Source: JAGTVG01 sp964543195 (GTDB taxonomy: Bacteria > Bacteroidota > Bacteroidia > Cytophagales > Cyclobacteriaceae). Taken from it: DNA of 64,000 nt. Below the pieces are notes generated by a model. That model had not been told where the DNA came from, ran no database searches, and saw only the letters and a program-made list of their open reading frames with translations. The stretch covers positions 33,567 through 97,566 of the forward strand of contig CAZIXF010000014.1 of assembly GCA_964543195.1 (NCBI GenBank), given 5' to 3'. This document shows, piece after piece, positions 17,330 through 26,639 of the stretch. The translations under genes were made by a program, and so were the position numbers. Numbering within the stretch: the first letter of the stretch is position 1; every line of letters begins with the position of its first letter.

Positions 17330-18889
17330 ATGAAATGTGAAAAAGTAGATCTGGTAAAGACCGGAGCCTATCCGGAGATCCTTCTGGATTATGCAAAACA
17401 GGACCCACGCCTTAAGCCGTTTTATCAATATCCGCCCGAACCGGGTTCTTTCAAAGACATACTGGATAAGAAAAAATTCAGCAGCACTAAGCGCAAGATC
17501 CTTCAGGAAGTATTGAATGACCAGTACAAAACGATGCCGGCGGCCGGTCCGGTGACTGAAAATATAAAAACGTTGGGAAAGGATAAAACCTTTACGGTGA
17601 CTACGGGACACCAGTTGAATATTTTCACCGGACCCCTGTATTTTATTTACAAGATCATAACCGTGATCAACACCTGTAATAAATTAAAGGATATTTATCC
17701 GGAATATTCCTTCGTCCCTGTGTACTGGATGGCATCAGAAGACCATGATCTTGAGGAAATAAGTTCTTTTACCCTTTTCGGGGAAAACTATATCTGGAAC
17801 ACCGGTCAGACTGGTCCTGTGGGACGTATGGATCCGGGGTCCCTGAAAGAGATCATCGACAAGCTCCCTGAAAAGATCGAACTCTTCGAAAAGGCTTATA
17901 CTGAACAGGATTCACTGGCGAATGCAGTCAGATATTATATGAATGAGCTGTTTGGAAAAGATGGGCTGGTGGTGATCGATGCAGATGAAAAACGATTGAA
18001 AGAACTGTTTAAGGAGATCATGAAGGATGATCTGACCGATCACCATGCCAACGACCTGGTGGAGGAAACCTCATCAGAACTGGGGAAGGCCGGATTCAAT
18101 GCCCAGGTTTATCCGCGTGCGATCAACCTCTTTTATATGAAGGATCATTTAAGAGGTCGGATCGTACGGGAAAAAGAAACGTATCAGGTGCTCGATACAG
18201 ACCTTTCCTTCACCTATAAGGAAATAATTAAGCTCATTGACGAATCTCCGGAATTGTTCAGTCCCAATGTAATTTTACGCCCCCTGTACCAGGAAACGAT
18301 ACTGCCCAATATCGCGTATGTGGGAGGCCCGGCCGAAGTGGCCTACTGGCTTCAGCTGAAGGCGGTATTCGAATTTTATAAAATCGACTTTCCGGTGGTA
18401 CTGCCCCGGAATTTTGCTATGATCGTCGGGAAAAGCCTCAATAAAAAGCTTTCGAAATTATCTGTGACGGGAAGTGATCTTTTCAGGGACTTCAATGAAT
18501 TAAAAGTGCTTCATCTGGAAGAACTTGCAGAGAATTCCTTTTCCCTGGAAAAGGAAAAAAGGATCCTTAACGAGGTGTACGAGTCCATTAAAAATAAAAC
18601 CATGGCGGTAAATAAAAGCCTCGAAGGATTCATTGGCGCCGAAAGAGCCAGGCTGGAGAAAAGTATTGAAAATATAGAAAAAAGGCTGGTTAAAGAAGAG
18701 GAGAGAAAACAGGATACCAGTATCAAACAATTACAGACCCTCAAAGAGAAGCTTTTCCCGGGAGAAGGCCTTCAGGAAAGGCATGAGAATTTTCTTACGT
18801 TTTATCTTAACGACCCGGAATTTATCGGGTCAATCCGCGACCAGTTCGACCCGTTCGATTTCCGGTTCAATATCTGTTATGAGGAATGA
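17330..18889 (+). CDS. bshC: bacillithiol synthase (cysteine-adding enzyme)
   Basis: The 519-residue protein is full length for BshC, which joins cysteine to glucosaminyl-malate in the last step of bacillithiol synthesis. Recognisable segments are TTGHQLNIFTGPLYFIYKI (about 84-102), VPVYWMASEDHD (about 125-136) and PNIAYVGGPAEVAYWLQLK (about 324-342). A coiled-coil region (about 410-480) is also family-typical. bshA and bshB are not in the window. It follows rimO closely and probably shares its transcript. Confidence 0.95.
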   Translation: MKCEKVDLVKTGAYPEILLDYAKQDPRLKPFYQYPPEPGSFKDILDKKKFSSTKRKILQEVLNDQYKTMPAAGPVTENIKTLGKDKTFTVTTGHQLNIFTGPLYFIYKIITVINTCNKLKDIYPEYSFVPVYWMASEDHDLEEISSFTLFGENYIWNTGQTGPVGRMDPGSLKEIIDKLPEKIELFEKAYTEQDSLANAVRYYMNELFGKDGLVVIDADEKRLKELFKEIMKDDLTDHHANDLVEETSSELGKAGFNAQVYPRAINLFYMKDHLRGRIVREKETYQVLDTDLSFTYKEIIKLIDESPELFSPNVILRPLYQETILPNIAYVGGPAEVAYWLQLKAVFEFYKIDFPVVLPRNFAMIVGKSLNKKLSKLSVTGSDLFRDFNELKVLHLEELAENSFSLEKEKRILNEVYESIKNKTMAVNKSLEGFIGAERARLEKSIENIEKRLVKEEERKQDTSIKQLQTLKEKLFPGEGLQERHENFLTFYLNDPEFIGSIRDQFDPFDFRFNICYEE

Positions 18890-18905
18890 GGAATGATCCC
18901 GGGGC

Positions 18906-19574
18906 TTATTTCCTTGCTCGAACCATTTCCTTTTTCCCGGGAGGTCCGGGCAGGGTTTCCACATGAAAACCTTCCGATTTCAAATTCCTTTTGAATTCGC
19001 CCTGGGAACTGTAAGTTACCAGTATCCCCGTTTCCTTAAGCATCCGGTACATTTTTTTTAATATGGCAGGTTCCCACAACTCAGGTTGCCTGGAGGGGGC
19101 AAACGCATCAAAATAAATAATATGAACACTGTCAGACGGGAGATTGAACTCCTGAATGGGCTCCGTTGATTTTCTGATCCGGAAGAAAGGATCGATCACC
19201 CTTTCTTTCCCCCACAAGTCCTCATGGATCGCTGAGAAAAGGTTGCTTGCCTGGTCATGGCCTACCAGGCTTGAATAATTCAGTTTTTCAATGATTCCCG
19301 GATTAAGCGGGAACGGTTCCACCGCCGTATAGTTTACCGGTCGTTTGAACTTGCGTGCTTCCATTACAGTGAGCAGGGCATTCAACCCTGTTCCCAGGCC
19401 CAGTTCAAAAATATGAACTGGCGATACTTTTTGTTCACTGATAAAATACCGGAAACCGTTTTTAATAAAAACATACTGGGATTCACGCAATGCGCCGTGA
19501 CGTGAATGATAGGTTTCATCGAGTTCATCCACATACAGGGTATGAGATCCGTCTCCGGTCTCGATCAATTTCAT
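18906..19574 (-). CDS. mnmD: tRNA 5-aminomethyl-2-thiouridine methyltransferase (MnmD type)
   Basis: The 222-residue protein is a stand-alone version of the methyltransferase half of MnmC (DUF752). It has an SAM site FELGLGTGLNALLTV (about 57-71) and IIYFDAFAPSRQPELW (about 153-168), which is specific to this family. It would complete mnm5s2U34 in tRNA. The oxidase half is absent, as in many Bacteroidota. It starts 7 bp after the ispF stop, on the same strand. Confidence 0.9.
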   Translation of the reverse strand: MKLIETGDGSHTLYVDELDETYHSRHGALRESQYVFIKNGFRYFISEQKVSPVHIFELGLGTGLNALLTVMEARKFKRPVNYTAVEPFPLNPGIIEKLNYSSLVGHDQASNLFSAIHEDLWGKERVIDPFFRIRKSTEPIQEFNLPSDSVHIIYFDAFAPSRQPELWEPAILKKMYRMLKETGILVTYSSQGEFKRNLKSEGFHVETLPGPPGKKEMVRARK

Positions 19575-19581
19575 TTCAATT

Positions 19582-20064
19582 TCAACTTTTTTTATGGATC
19601 AGGGCCACCGCATAAGCTTCGATGCCTTCTTCCTTTCCTACGAAACCCATCTTTTCGCTGGTGGTGGCCTTGATGGAAATTTTGTTTTTATTAATTTTCA
19701 TTACCTCCGAAAGGCGGTCTTTCATGGAATCGATATGCGGATTGATCCTGGGTTTTTCAACACATACAGTCGTATCCAGATTGCCTATATCGAACCCATC
19801 CTTCCTGATCATTTGCATAACCTCCGATAGCAGTTTCTTGCTGTCTATGCCTTTATATGCCGGCTCGGTATCGGGAAAATGATAGCCGATATCGCTCAGG
19901 TTAGCCGCACCCAACAGCGCATCACATATGGCATGGATCAACACATCCGCATCCGAATGCCCGACAGATCCCTTTTCATGAGGTATTTTTACGCCACCCA
20001 GCCACAGGTCGTATCCTTTACTCAACTGGTGTACATCATATCCAAATCCGATCCTTAAATCCAT
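19582..20064 (-). CDS. ispF: 2-C-methyl-D-erythritol 2,4-cyclodiphosphate synthase
   Basis: The 160-residue enzyme acts in the non-mevalonate isoprenoid pathway. It has the metal-binding GYDVHQL (8-14) and GHSDADVLIHAICDALLGAA (about 34-53), plus DIGYHFPDT and ATTSEKMGF near the end. dxs, from the same pathway, is about 30 kb away. Confidence 0.97.
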   Translation of the reverse strand: MDLRIGFGYDVHQLSKGYDLWLGGVKIPHEKGSVGHSDADVLIHAICDALLGAANLSDIGYHFPDTEPAYKGIDSKKLLSEVMQMIRKDGFDIGNLDTTVCVEKPRINPHIDSMKDRLSEVMKINKNKISIKATTSEKMGFVGKEEGIEAYAVALIHKKS

Positions 20065-20085
20065 TTTTCGTTTATTATGGTATTC

Positions 20086-20790
20086 TCAATTACTGAATAA
20101 TATACCTACCGAGATCTCCCATCCGGTAAAATCGATCTTCGCTTCATCGTAATTCACACTGATCACATCCAGATTGCTGGCGGAGCCACCGGTGATCGAG
20201 CCCCTGTAATTCAGATCCGATGCACCCGAGAGATAATTCACTTCCAGGTTGATTCCGAAATCCCTGGTAAAGTAGACGATGATCTCACCACCGGCCAGGT
20301 AACCCAGACCCGGATTATTATCGTAATCGAGATCGGCATTGGCCACGGTCCAGTCATAATGATCGGCAATTGCCCTGTCCATATTGCCATAATTCACATG
20401 ATTGCCAAAATTATAAAAACCGAACCCTCCGCCTTTTAAACGGAACACCACATTTCCCGTCTGGGCCTCAAGCACCGCCTCAAGCGGTACAAAAAAGGTG
20501 AACATCGGCCCCATCAACGGGGCCTCCGATTCGAAAGGCAGGTTCTTTACATTGAGCCCCGACATCCTGTACAGGGAGAAGCCGGTTTCCACAGAAAAAA
20601 ATGGTGCCGGGTTGATACCGAAACCGCGTATAGAAAAGGGGCTTATGGGAGTTGAAAAATAACCATTTTTCGGGAAAAAGAATGAAAACGACATGCCCAG
20701 ATCCTGTGCAGCGGCATTTCTGAAATTAAAGGTGGTCAGTATAAACAACAAGGGTATAATGCATATCAGCCGTGATTTAGGATTGATCAT
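20086..20790 (-). CDS. exported beta-barrel-like protein, unknown function
   Basis: A 234-residue protein starting MINPKSRLIC, with a signal peptide ending at about NAAAQD (residue 29). The rest alternates glycine-rich and aromatic beta strands (FRLKGGGFGFYNFGN, GINLEVNYLSGA, ISVGILFSN at the C-terminus), as in small outer-membrane barrels. Thirteen more codons are open upstream but would bury the signal peptide. It is 21 bp upstream of ispF and may be cotranscribed with it. No family recognised. Confidence 0.68.
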   Translation of the reverse strand: MINPKSRLICIIPLLFILTTFNFRNAAAQDLGMSFSFFFPKNGYFSTPISPFSIRGFGINPAPFFSVETGFSLYRMSGLNVKNLPFESEAPLMGPMFTFFVPLEAVLEAQTGNVVFRLKGGGFGFYNFGNHVNYGNMDRAIADHYDWTVANADLDYDNNPGLGYLAGGEIIVYFTRDFGINLEVNYLSGASDLNYRGSITGGSASNLDVISVNYDEAKIDFTGWEISVGILFSN

Positions 20791-20840
20791 AATACGTTCC
20801 GGGTTATTGTAGCTGGTGAAATTAGCCAAAAACCAAAAAA

Positions 20841-20866
20841 AAACCTTGAGAAAGCTCCCAAGGTTT
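20841..20866. terminator. bidirectional hairpin terminator
   Basis: AAACCTTG (20841-20848) pairs with CAAGGTTT (20859-20866) around a 10-base loop, with an A run before and a T run after. It stands between two minus-strand units: the DUF6249 gene ends just upstream of it on the minus strand, so its main use is probably to end that transcript. Confidence 0.7.
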
Positions 20867-20892
20867 TTCGAATGAAGGTATCTAATAAAGAA

Positions 20893-21237
20893 TCATTTTT
20901 CTTTTTCAGGTTTGATACGACGCATAAGCAGGTAATAAACGATAAGGCTCAAGCCTCCAAACAGGGCGATCATAGCAAAATAGGCCACGTCATCATCCAT
21001 GATCCGGTTAATATCCAGGATATTGGCCACAACCAGGCCGATCCCAACTCCAAAGGCAAGGATCCCGAACTTTAATGCATTATACCGGCCATGCAATTGA
21101 TTTTCATCCCTTAAAATGCTGGCATCCTGGCCTTTTTCGATCAGGGCCATACGTTCTTTATTTCGCGCGGTGATGGCAATATATACTATGCCGAAAATAG
21201 TGGCGAAAAAACCAAGGGGTACTAAAATTTCTACCAT
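20893..21237 (-). CDS. DUF6249-type membrane protein
   Basis: A 114-residue protein with three hydrophobic segments (about 4-22, 57-72 and 83-103) separated by a charged region (about 25-52, RNKERMALIEKGQDAS). This matches the DUF6249 family, commonly encoded beside an ECF sigma factor in Bacteroidota. It is divergent from the sigma gene. A role in envelope stress together with that sigma factor is an inference from position only. Confidence 0.7.
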   Translation of the reverse strand: MVEILVPLGFFATIFGIVYIAITARNKERMALIEKGQDASILRDENQLHGRYNALKFGILAFGVGIGLVVANILDINRIMDDDVAYFAMIALFGGLSLIVYYLLMRRIKPEKEK

Positions 21238-21361
21238 TTTTATATTAAATTTAATTCAACATCGAATACTCATTTCTAACCTTTGGACGCCCGCAGTTCT
21301 GATCAGGTTACACAGAGGTTAAATGTAACCGGAAATTATTTAAAGGCGTCAAATACGGTGA

Positions 21362-21937
21362 ATGAAGGAAGAAATTGAAGATATAGTCATAGAGAAGATT
21401 AAGAATGGGGATTACCAGGCTTGCCGGTATATTGTCGACAAATACAAATCCTACGTTTTCCAGATCGCGTTGAGGATCGTGAAAATACGGGAAGATGCCG
21501 AAGAAGTGGCGCAGGACAGTTTTGTCAAGGCATTCAGGGCGATCGGTAATTTTAAATATGAAAGCAAGTTTTCCACCTGGTTATACCGCATCACGTTCAA
21601 TAATGCGGTAAGCCGGACAAGGCGAAAACAGATCTTCAAGGATGAGATCAACGAGGAAGTGATTGAATCGGGCCATCTGGTAAGTCTTGCTTCCGGGATG
21701 GAAAACCTGAAGCAGGCAGACAGGGAAAAAATATTATATGAAGCCATGCAGGACCTCAGTGATGAAGAAAAAGTATTAATTTCGTTATATTATTTTGAGG
21801 ATAACTCCATGGCCGAAGTCGCCGGGGTTACCGGGCTCGATGAAAACCTGGTCAAGGTAAAAGTGCACAGGACACGTAAAAAATTGTATAAAAACCTTAC
21901 GGACTTAATGGGAATTAAACAGGAAGACCTCTTATGA
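21362..21937 (+). CDS. ECF-family RNA polymerase sigma factor
   Basis: The 191-residue protein has sigma region 2 (about 25-95; EDAEEVAQDSFVKAFRAI and FSTWLYRITFNNAVSRTRR) and region 4 (about 130-180; LSDEEKVLISLYYFEDNSM, then the helix-turn-helix). It would direct polymerase to a stress regulon. A GGTTAC/GTAACC dyad lies about 40 bases upstream of the start and could be a regulatory site. The 3' end overlaps the next gene by 4 bases (ATGA), the usual arrangement with an anti-sigma factor. Confidence 0.92.
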   Translation: MKEEIEDIVIEKIKNGDYQACRYIVDKYKSYVFQIALRIVKIREDAEEVAQDSFVKAFRAIGNFKYESKFSTWLYRITFNNAVSRTRRKQIFKDEINEEVIESGHLVSLASGMENLKQADREKILYEAMQDLSDEEKVLISLYYFEDNSMAEVAGVTGLDENLVKVKVHRTRKKLYKNLTDLMGIKQEDLL

Positions 21938-22332
21938 AAGAAGACAGAATAGACCGGATCATCCGGAAAACATACAATTCCGATATCGAACAGGGCCCGT
22001 CACCGGAATTCACAGAACGGGTCATGAAGGAGATGGGAGTTAGACGGTCCGGATCGAAGCTCGAAACAAAGCCCCTTAGATCAAAACGGGGTCTGTTATT
22101 AACGGGGTTGATCTATCTTTTCATTTTTGCGCTGGTGGTCGTATTGCCCATGGTATTGCCTGAAGCGATGGCCGGCGGTACTGTTTATCAATTACCCGAA
22201 TTCAACCTTCCCCCCCTGACCGAATTACTGAATCTTGATCAGGGTATGACCCGGATATTGATGGTGCTGATCCTGGGTGGCTGGGCCCTGATATTTTTCG
22301 ACAACTATATCAGGAAACTTTTCATGCGATAA
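21934..22332 (+). CDS. putative anti-sigma factor, membrane protein
   Basis: A 132-residue protein with a charged N-terminal part (1-48) and two transmembrane segments (about 50-70 and 105-122). There is no zinc-finger HxxxCxxC motif, so it is not a ZAS-type anti-sigma by sequence. Overlap with the sigma gene and topology (cytoplasmic N-terminus, membrane anchor) argue that it holds the sigma factor at the membrane. Inference, not shown by homology. Confidence 0.62.
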   Translation: MKEDRIDRIIRKTYNSDIEQGPSPEFTERVMKEMGVRRSGSKLETKPLRSKRGLLLTGLIYLFIFALVVVLPMVLPEAMAGGTVYQLPEFNLPPLTELLNLDQGMTRILMVLILGGWALIFFDNYIRKLFMR

Positions 22333-22750
22333 CGAGGTTCTGATTTGTCCTGACGAATAAAATTTAGCCGGGCAATCTGTTGAAGAGAGAGAAAATATTC
22401 TCTGGTATACCGGTATGAATCTGAGCCCTGTTTGTGGCAGAACCGACTTTAATCCTTGTATAATTTCCCGATTGAAGCACAATCACGTACAATGGCCGGA
22501 AGGGGAACTGGTTTCCCTGGAAAAGGCTGAAAAATACGAACATCCATACACCTTGATTTCCAGGAAATTTCATAGAATTTTCGTTTGTGAATCGAATATC
22601 ATACGGCCCGAAACCACATTATTTAATCACGGATATTCCTGAAAATATTGCTTTGCATTTCTCACCATTAAGCACTAATTTTACAGCCCTTTTGGGATGG
22701 GGCATTACATCTTGATCCTCATTTTTTTAACTCAAATTAAACGGTTTGAT
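22333..22750. other. intergenic region upstream of fusA2, no gene seen
   Basis: About 400 bases hold one short frame (22415-22642) with no conserved features or plausible start context. Apart from a promoter-like sequence near the right end, I see no gene, RNA or repeat. The length would permit a long 5' leader. Confidence 0.5.
22652..22683 (+). promoter_or_regulatory. probable promoter of fusA2
   Basis: TTTG (22652-22655) and TAATTTTA (22676-22683), 20 bases apart, resemble the Bacteroidota promoter with one mismatch in the -7 element. The start codon is about 68 bases downstream. Confidence 0.4.
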
Positions 22751-24880
22751 ATGAAAGTTTTTGATGACAAGCATATAAAGAATGTTGCCTTGTTAGGCAG
22801 TTCAAAGTCCGGGAAAACCACACTTGCTGAAACCATGCTTTTTGAGGCGGGCCTTATCAACAGGCGGGGTAGCGTTGAAGATAAGAATACGGTATCGGAT
22901 TACCATGAAATTGAGCATGACCGCGGGAATTCCGTCTATGCCACCACACTTCATACAGAGTGGCGGGATTACAAGATCAACCTGATCGATACTCCGGGTC
23001 TGGATGATTTTATGGGTGAGATCGTTTCCTCCCTGCGCGTGGCCGATACCTGTCTCATGGTGATCAATTCACAATACGGGGTGGAGGTTAATACGGAGCT
23101 GATCTGGAATTACGTGGAAAAATTCGGCAAGCCTGTAATTTTCACCATCAATCAGCTTGATCATTCGAAATCCAATTTTGAGGGTGCTTTTGAGTCCATA
23201 AAAAAACGTTTTGGTGCCGCACCTATCCTGATGCAGTACCCGGTTAATCAGGGAGATGGTTTCAATGGCATTATCGACCTTCTGAAAATGACTTATTATA
23301 AGTATCCTGACGATGGCGGCAAACCCGAAAAACTCCCCATTCCCGATGAAGAAAAGGATAAAGCGGAACAGTTGCATAACGAACTGGTGGAAAAGGCTGC
23401 GGAGAATGATGAAAGTCTGATGGAACATTATTTCGAGAAGGGCACGCTCGAGGAAGATGAAATGAGGCAGGGCCTGAAGATCGGAATGCTCAAGCAGGAA
23501 GTTATGCCTGTATTCTGTATGTCAGCGAAGAAAAATATGGGAAGCGGCAGACTGATGGGATTCATCGATAATGTGGCGCCCTCAGCTGTGGAAGGGAATC
23601 CTGAAATTACGGTGGATGAAAAAGAAGTGGCCGTGAACCCGGATGAAAAAACATCGGTTTTCATATTCAAAACCATCAATGAGCCGTATCTCGGCAAGGT
23701 CAATTTCTTCAAGGTTTGTACCGGCGAACTTAAAGTAGGAACGGATCTGGTCAATGCACAAAGCGGTGTTACCGAAAAATTCAACCAGTTGTTCATTATG
23801 GATGGTAAAAACCGGAACAATGTAGATAAACTTAGCGCGGGTGATATCGGGGCTTCTGTTAAGCTGAAGGATACCAATACGAATAATACCCTTCATGTCA
23901 AGGATTTTCCCATTGAATATAAACCCATCGAATTTCCCGAACCACGGATCAGAACAGCCATCAGGGCCAAAGATAAAAACGATGAAGAAAAGCTGGCCGA
24001 AGCACTCAGGGAGATCAACCAGGAGGATCCCACAGCCCAGTATATCTTCTCAAGAGAACTGAAGCAGATGATCCTGTCTGCCCAGGGAGAGCTTCATCTT
24101 TCCGTGGTCGACTGGAAATTGAAAAATATCTATTCCGTCGAAGCGGAAATGTTCAAGCCCAGGATCCCTTACCGGGAAACGATCCAGAAAAAGGCCGATG
24201 CAAGTTACCGTCACAAAAAACAATCGGGCGGCGCAGGCCAGTTTGGCGAGGTATTCATGAGGATTGATCCTTATTATGATGGCGCACCCGTGCCCACTGA
24301 TCTGAACATAAGAGGTAAAGAAGAGATCAATCTTGAATGGGGAGGCAAACTGGTATTTTACAACTGTATTGTAGGGGGAGTGATCGATCAGCGATTCATT
24401 CCATCCATTCTCAAAGGGGTAATGGAAAAAATGGAGGAAGGTCCGTTGACCGGTTCATATGTGAGGGACGTACGGGTATTTGTGTATGATGGAAAAATGC
24501 ACCCTGTCGATTCCAATGATATTTCCTTTAAGATCGCAGGTGCCCAGGCTTTCAAGCAGGCATTTGTGAACGCCAATCCCAAGATACTGGAACCGGTTTA
24601 CGATGTAGAGGTAATGGTACCCGAAGAACTGATGGGAGATGTAATGACGGATCTGCAGTCCAGGCGTTCGATCATCATGGGCATGGATGCTGTGAATAAT
24701 TATCAGATCATTAAGGCAAAAACTCCGCTGGCCGAGATGTATAAGTATACCACTACCTTACGTTCACTCACGCAGGGACGTGCCAGTTTCTCTTCGAAAT
24801 TTTCGGAATACGCACCGGTGCCGCCTGACCTTCAGCAAAAACTGTATGAAGAACATAAGGCGGCAGAAGTGGAAGAATAA
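22751..24880 (+). CDS. fusA: elongation factor G-like protein (EF-G2 type)
   Basis: The 709-residue translational GTPase has LGSSKSGKTTLAE (about 13-25, P-loop), DTPGLDDFMGE (about 85-95) and NQLDHSKSN (NKxD variant, about 136-144), then domains II-V of EF-G (SGGAGQFGEV near 482). The switch I and P-loop (SSKSGKTT) differ from canonical EF-G (AHIDAGKTT), so this is a divergent paralogue, not the main elongation factor. The start at 22751 is taken because homology begins there; 18 codons upstream are open. Exact role unknown; the related EF-G2 proteins can be translocation- or recycling-specialised. Confidence 0.88.
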   Translation: MKVFDDKHIKNVALLGSSKSGKTTLAETMLFEAGLINRRGSVEDKNTVSDYHEIEHDRGNSVYATTLHTEWRDYKINLIDTPGLDDFMGEIVSSLRVADTCLMVINSQYGVEVNTELIWNYVEKFGKPVIFTINQLDHSKSNFEGAFESIKKRFGAAPILMQYPVNQGDGFNGIIDLLKMTYYKYPDDGGKPEKLPIPDEEKDKAEQLHNELVEKAAENDESLMEHYFEKGTLEEDEMRQGLKIGMLKQEVMPVFCMSAKKNMGSGRLMGFIDNVAPSAVEGNPEITVDEKEVAVNPDEKTSVFIFKTINEPYLGKVNFFKVCTGELKVGTDLVNAQSGVTEKFNQLFIMDGKNRNNVDKLSAGDIGASVKLKDTNTNNTLHVKDFPIEYKPIEFPEPRIRTAIRAKDKNDEEKLAEALREINQEDPTAQYIFSRELKQMILSAQGELHLSVVDWKLKNIYSVEAEMFKPRIPYRETIQKKADASYRHKKQSGGAGQFGEVFMRIDPYYDGAPVPTDLNIRGKEEINLEWGGKLVFYNCIVGGVIDQRFIPSILKGVMEKMEEGPLTGSYVRDVRVFVYDGKMHPVDSNDISFKIAGAQAFKQAFVNANPKILEPVYDVEVMVPEELMGDVMTDLQSRRSIIMGMDAVNNYQIIKAKTPLAEMYKYTTTLRSLTQGRASFSSKFSEYAPVPPDLQQKLYEEHKAAEVEE

Positions 24881-25105
24881 TTTGGAATGATTAATAACCA
24901 AAGTTCAATGGATCAATGATCAATTAATATTCAATTTTTAATTTTTTAATTGCTCAAAACCGTTTCGGAAAGAATTGGAATTTCAGAAATTGGATATTGG
25001 CCATTAATTGAATATTGTTCATTGTGATTTGAACATTAATTGATTATTGGCTATTGATAATTGAACATTAATTGGAGATTGGCGATTGGAATTTGAATAT
25101 TTTAT
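24881..25105. repeat. AT-rich gap with imperfect 32-bp direct repeats
   Basis: The gap between convergent fusA2 and the GH3 gene is AT-rich and full of ATTAATTG-like words. TTGAACATTAATTG occurs at 25029-25042 and again at 25061-25074, with similar following sequence, giving a 32-bp period; a weaker relative precedes them near 25000. No terminator with a clean stem and no gene are visible. Confidence 0.6.
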
Positions 25106-26629
25106 CTAGTTTTCGCCGATCATCTTCAGGATATCGTCCAGGTATTCCCTGGAATTGACCAGACGGGGCACCTTGTTCTGCCCACCCAGTTTATTTCGCT
25201 TTTTCATCCAAAAATAAAATGTGCCTTCATTCACCGGGTGGACTACCGGTTTATCAAGAGCCAGATTTTTATATCTTTTAGCATCATAGTCACTATTCAG
25301 TTCCCGCATGGTGGTATCGAGAACTTCAGTGAACTCCGAAATATCATCAGGGTGCTTTTTGAATTCAATAATCCATTCGTGTCCTCCACGATTCCCTTCT
25401 CCTATATACCGGGGTCCGGCTGTATAGTCCCCGATAATGGCTCCCGTTTTCTCGCAGGCCCTGGTGATACCCTGTTCTGCATTTTCTATGATCAGCTCTT
25501 CACCAAACGCGTTAATGAAATGCCTGGTCCGGCCGGAGATTTTGATCCTGAACGGATATTTGGAGGTGAATTTTACCGTATCCCCTATTTTATAGCGCCA
25601 TAAACCTGCATTGGTAGATATGATCATGGCATAGTTTTTACCGATCTCCACTTCATCAAGGCTGTATGTCCTCGGATTGTCGCTTTCAATATCCTCAAAA
25701 GGCATAAATTCATAAAAAATGCCATAATCAAGCATCAATAATAATTCATCCGATTCTTTCTGATCCTGGATACCAAAAAACCCCTCCGAAGCATTGTAGG
25801 TTTCCAGGTAATGCATATCCGGAGAGGGTATCAGTGATTTAAAAAGGCTGCGATAGGGGGTAAAGGCAACCGCACCATGGACAAACAATTCGAGATCCGG
25901 CCAGATTTCCAGTATATGCTCGGCTTTTTTCATTTCCAGGATACGCTTGATCAATACTACCGTCCAGGTGGGCACACCGTAAATACTGGTTACATTTTCT
26001 TCTGCCGTGATCCTGGCCATTTTTTCTATCTTTTCTTCCCATTCATCCATAAGCGCGACATCCATGGGGGGAGTTTTTTTGATCTGGCTCCAGAAAGGAA
26101 GATTTTTTATGATCACCGCCGACACATCCCCGTAATAGGATTTTGAATTCTCATCAAATTTATTGATCTGATGGCTGCCGCCGATCACAAGGCCTTTCCC
26201 GGTAAACATTTTGGTATCCGGGTAATTATTGACATATATGGAGATCATGTCTTTGCCTCCCTTGAAATGGCAATCCTCAAGGGCCTCATCGGTTACCGGT
26301 ATAAATTTACTTCGTGCATTGGTAGTGCCTGATGATTTGGCAAACCAGTTGACTTCCGAAGACCACAGGATCTTCTGTTCCCCTTTCAATAACCTGTCGA
26401 TATAAGGATAAAGATTTTCATAATTCCGCACCGGCAAGTTACGCCTGAAATCTTCTATCGACTTTATGTTGGTGAAATCATGGTCCCTGCCAAAAACAGT
26501 ATTTTTACCATTTTTGATGAGGTTGTTAAATAATTCCTGCTGTACTTCGATCGGAAATTTTAGAAAAAGCTCTATCTGATGCATACGCTTTTTCATTATC
26601 CAGGAAATTATGGAGTTGATGATTTCCAC
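25106..26629 (-). CDS. GH3-family acyl-adenylate enzyme
   Basis: A 507-residue protein of the GH3 (auxin-responsive promoter) superfamily. Segments typical of the family are NWFAKSSGTTNARSKFIPVT (about 94-113, phosphate-binding), YNASEGFFGIQ (about 278-288), LWRYKIGDTVKF (about 344-355) and GRTRHFINAFGEEL (about 365-378). Plant members join amino acids to hormones through acyl-adenylates; bacterial ones have no known substrate. It is 10 bp downstream of lptB in the recJ-lptB-GH3 unit. Confidence 0.88.
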   Translation of the reverse strand: MEIINSIISWIMKKRMHQIELFLKFPIEVQQELFNNLIKNGKNTVFGRDHDFTNIKSIEDFRRNLPVRNYENLYPYIDRLLKGEQKILWSSEVNWFAKSSGTTNARSKFIPVTDEALEDCHFKGGKDMISIYVNNYPDTKMFTGKGLVIGGSHQINKFDENSKSYYGDVSAVIIKNLPFWSQIKKTPPMDVALMDEWEEKIEKMARITAEENVTSIYGVPTWTVVLIKRILEMKKAEHILEIWPDLELFVHGAVAFTPYRSLFKSLIPSPDMHYLETYNASEGFFGIQDQKESDELLLMLDYGIFYEFMPFEDIESDNPRTYSLDEVEIGKNYAMIISTNAGLWRYKIGDTVKFTSKYPFRIKISGRTRHFINAFGEELIIENAEQGITRACEKTGAIIGDYTAGPRYIGEGNRGGHEWIIEFKKHPDDISEFTEVLDTTMRELNSDYDAKRYKNLALDKPVVHPVNEGTFYFWMKKRNKLGGQNKVPRLVNSREYLDDILKMIGEN

Positions 26630-26639
26630 GCTCTGATCC

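Noticed and set aside
22415..22642. 75-codon plus-strand frame before fusA2
   Set aside because: No conserved pattern, no start context, and it stops before the fusA2 promoter-like site.
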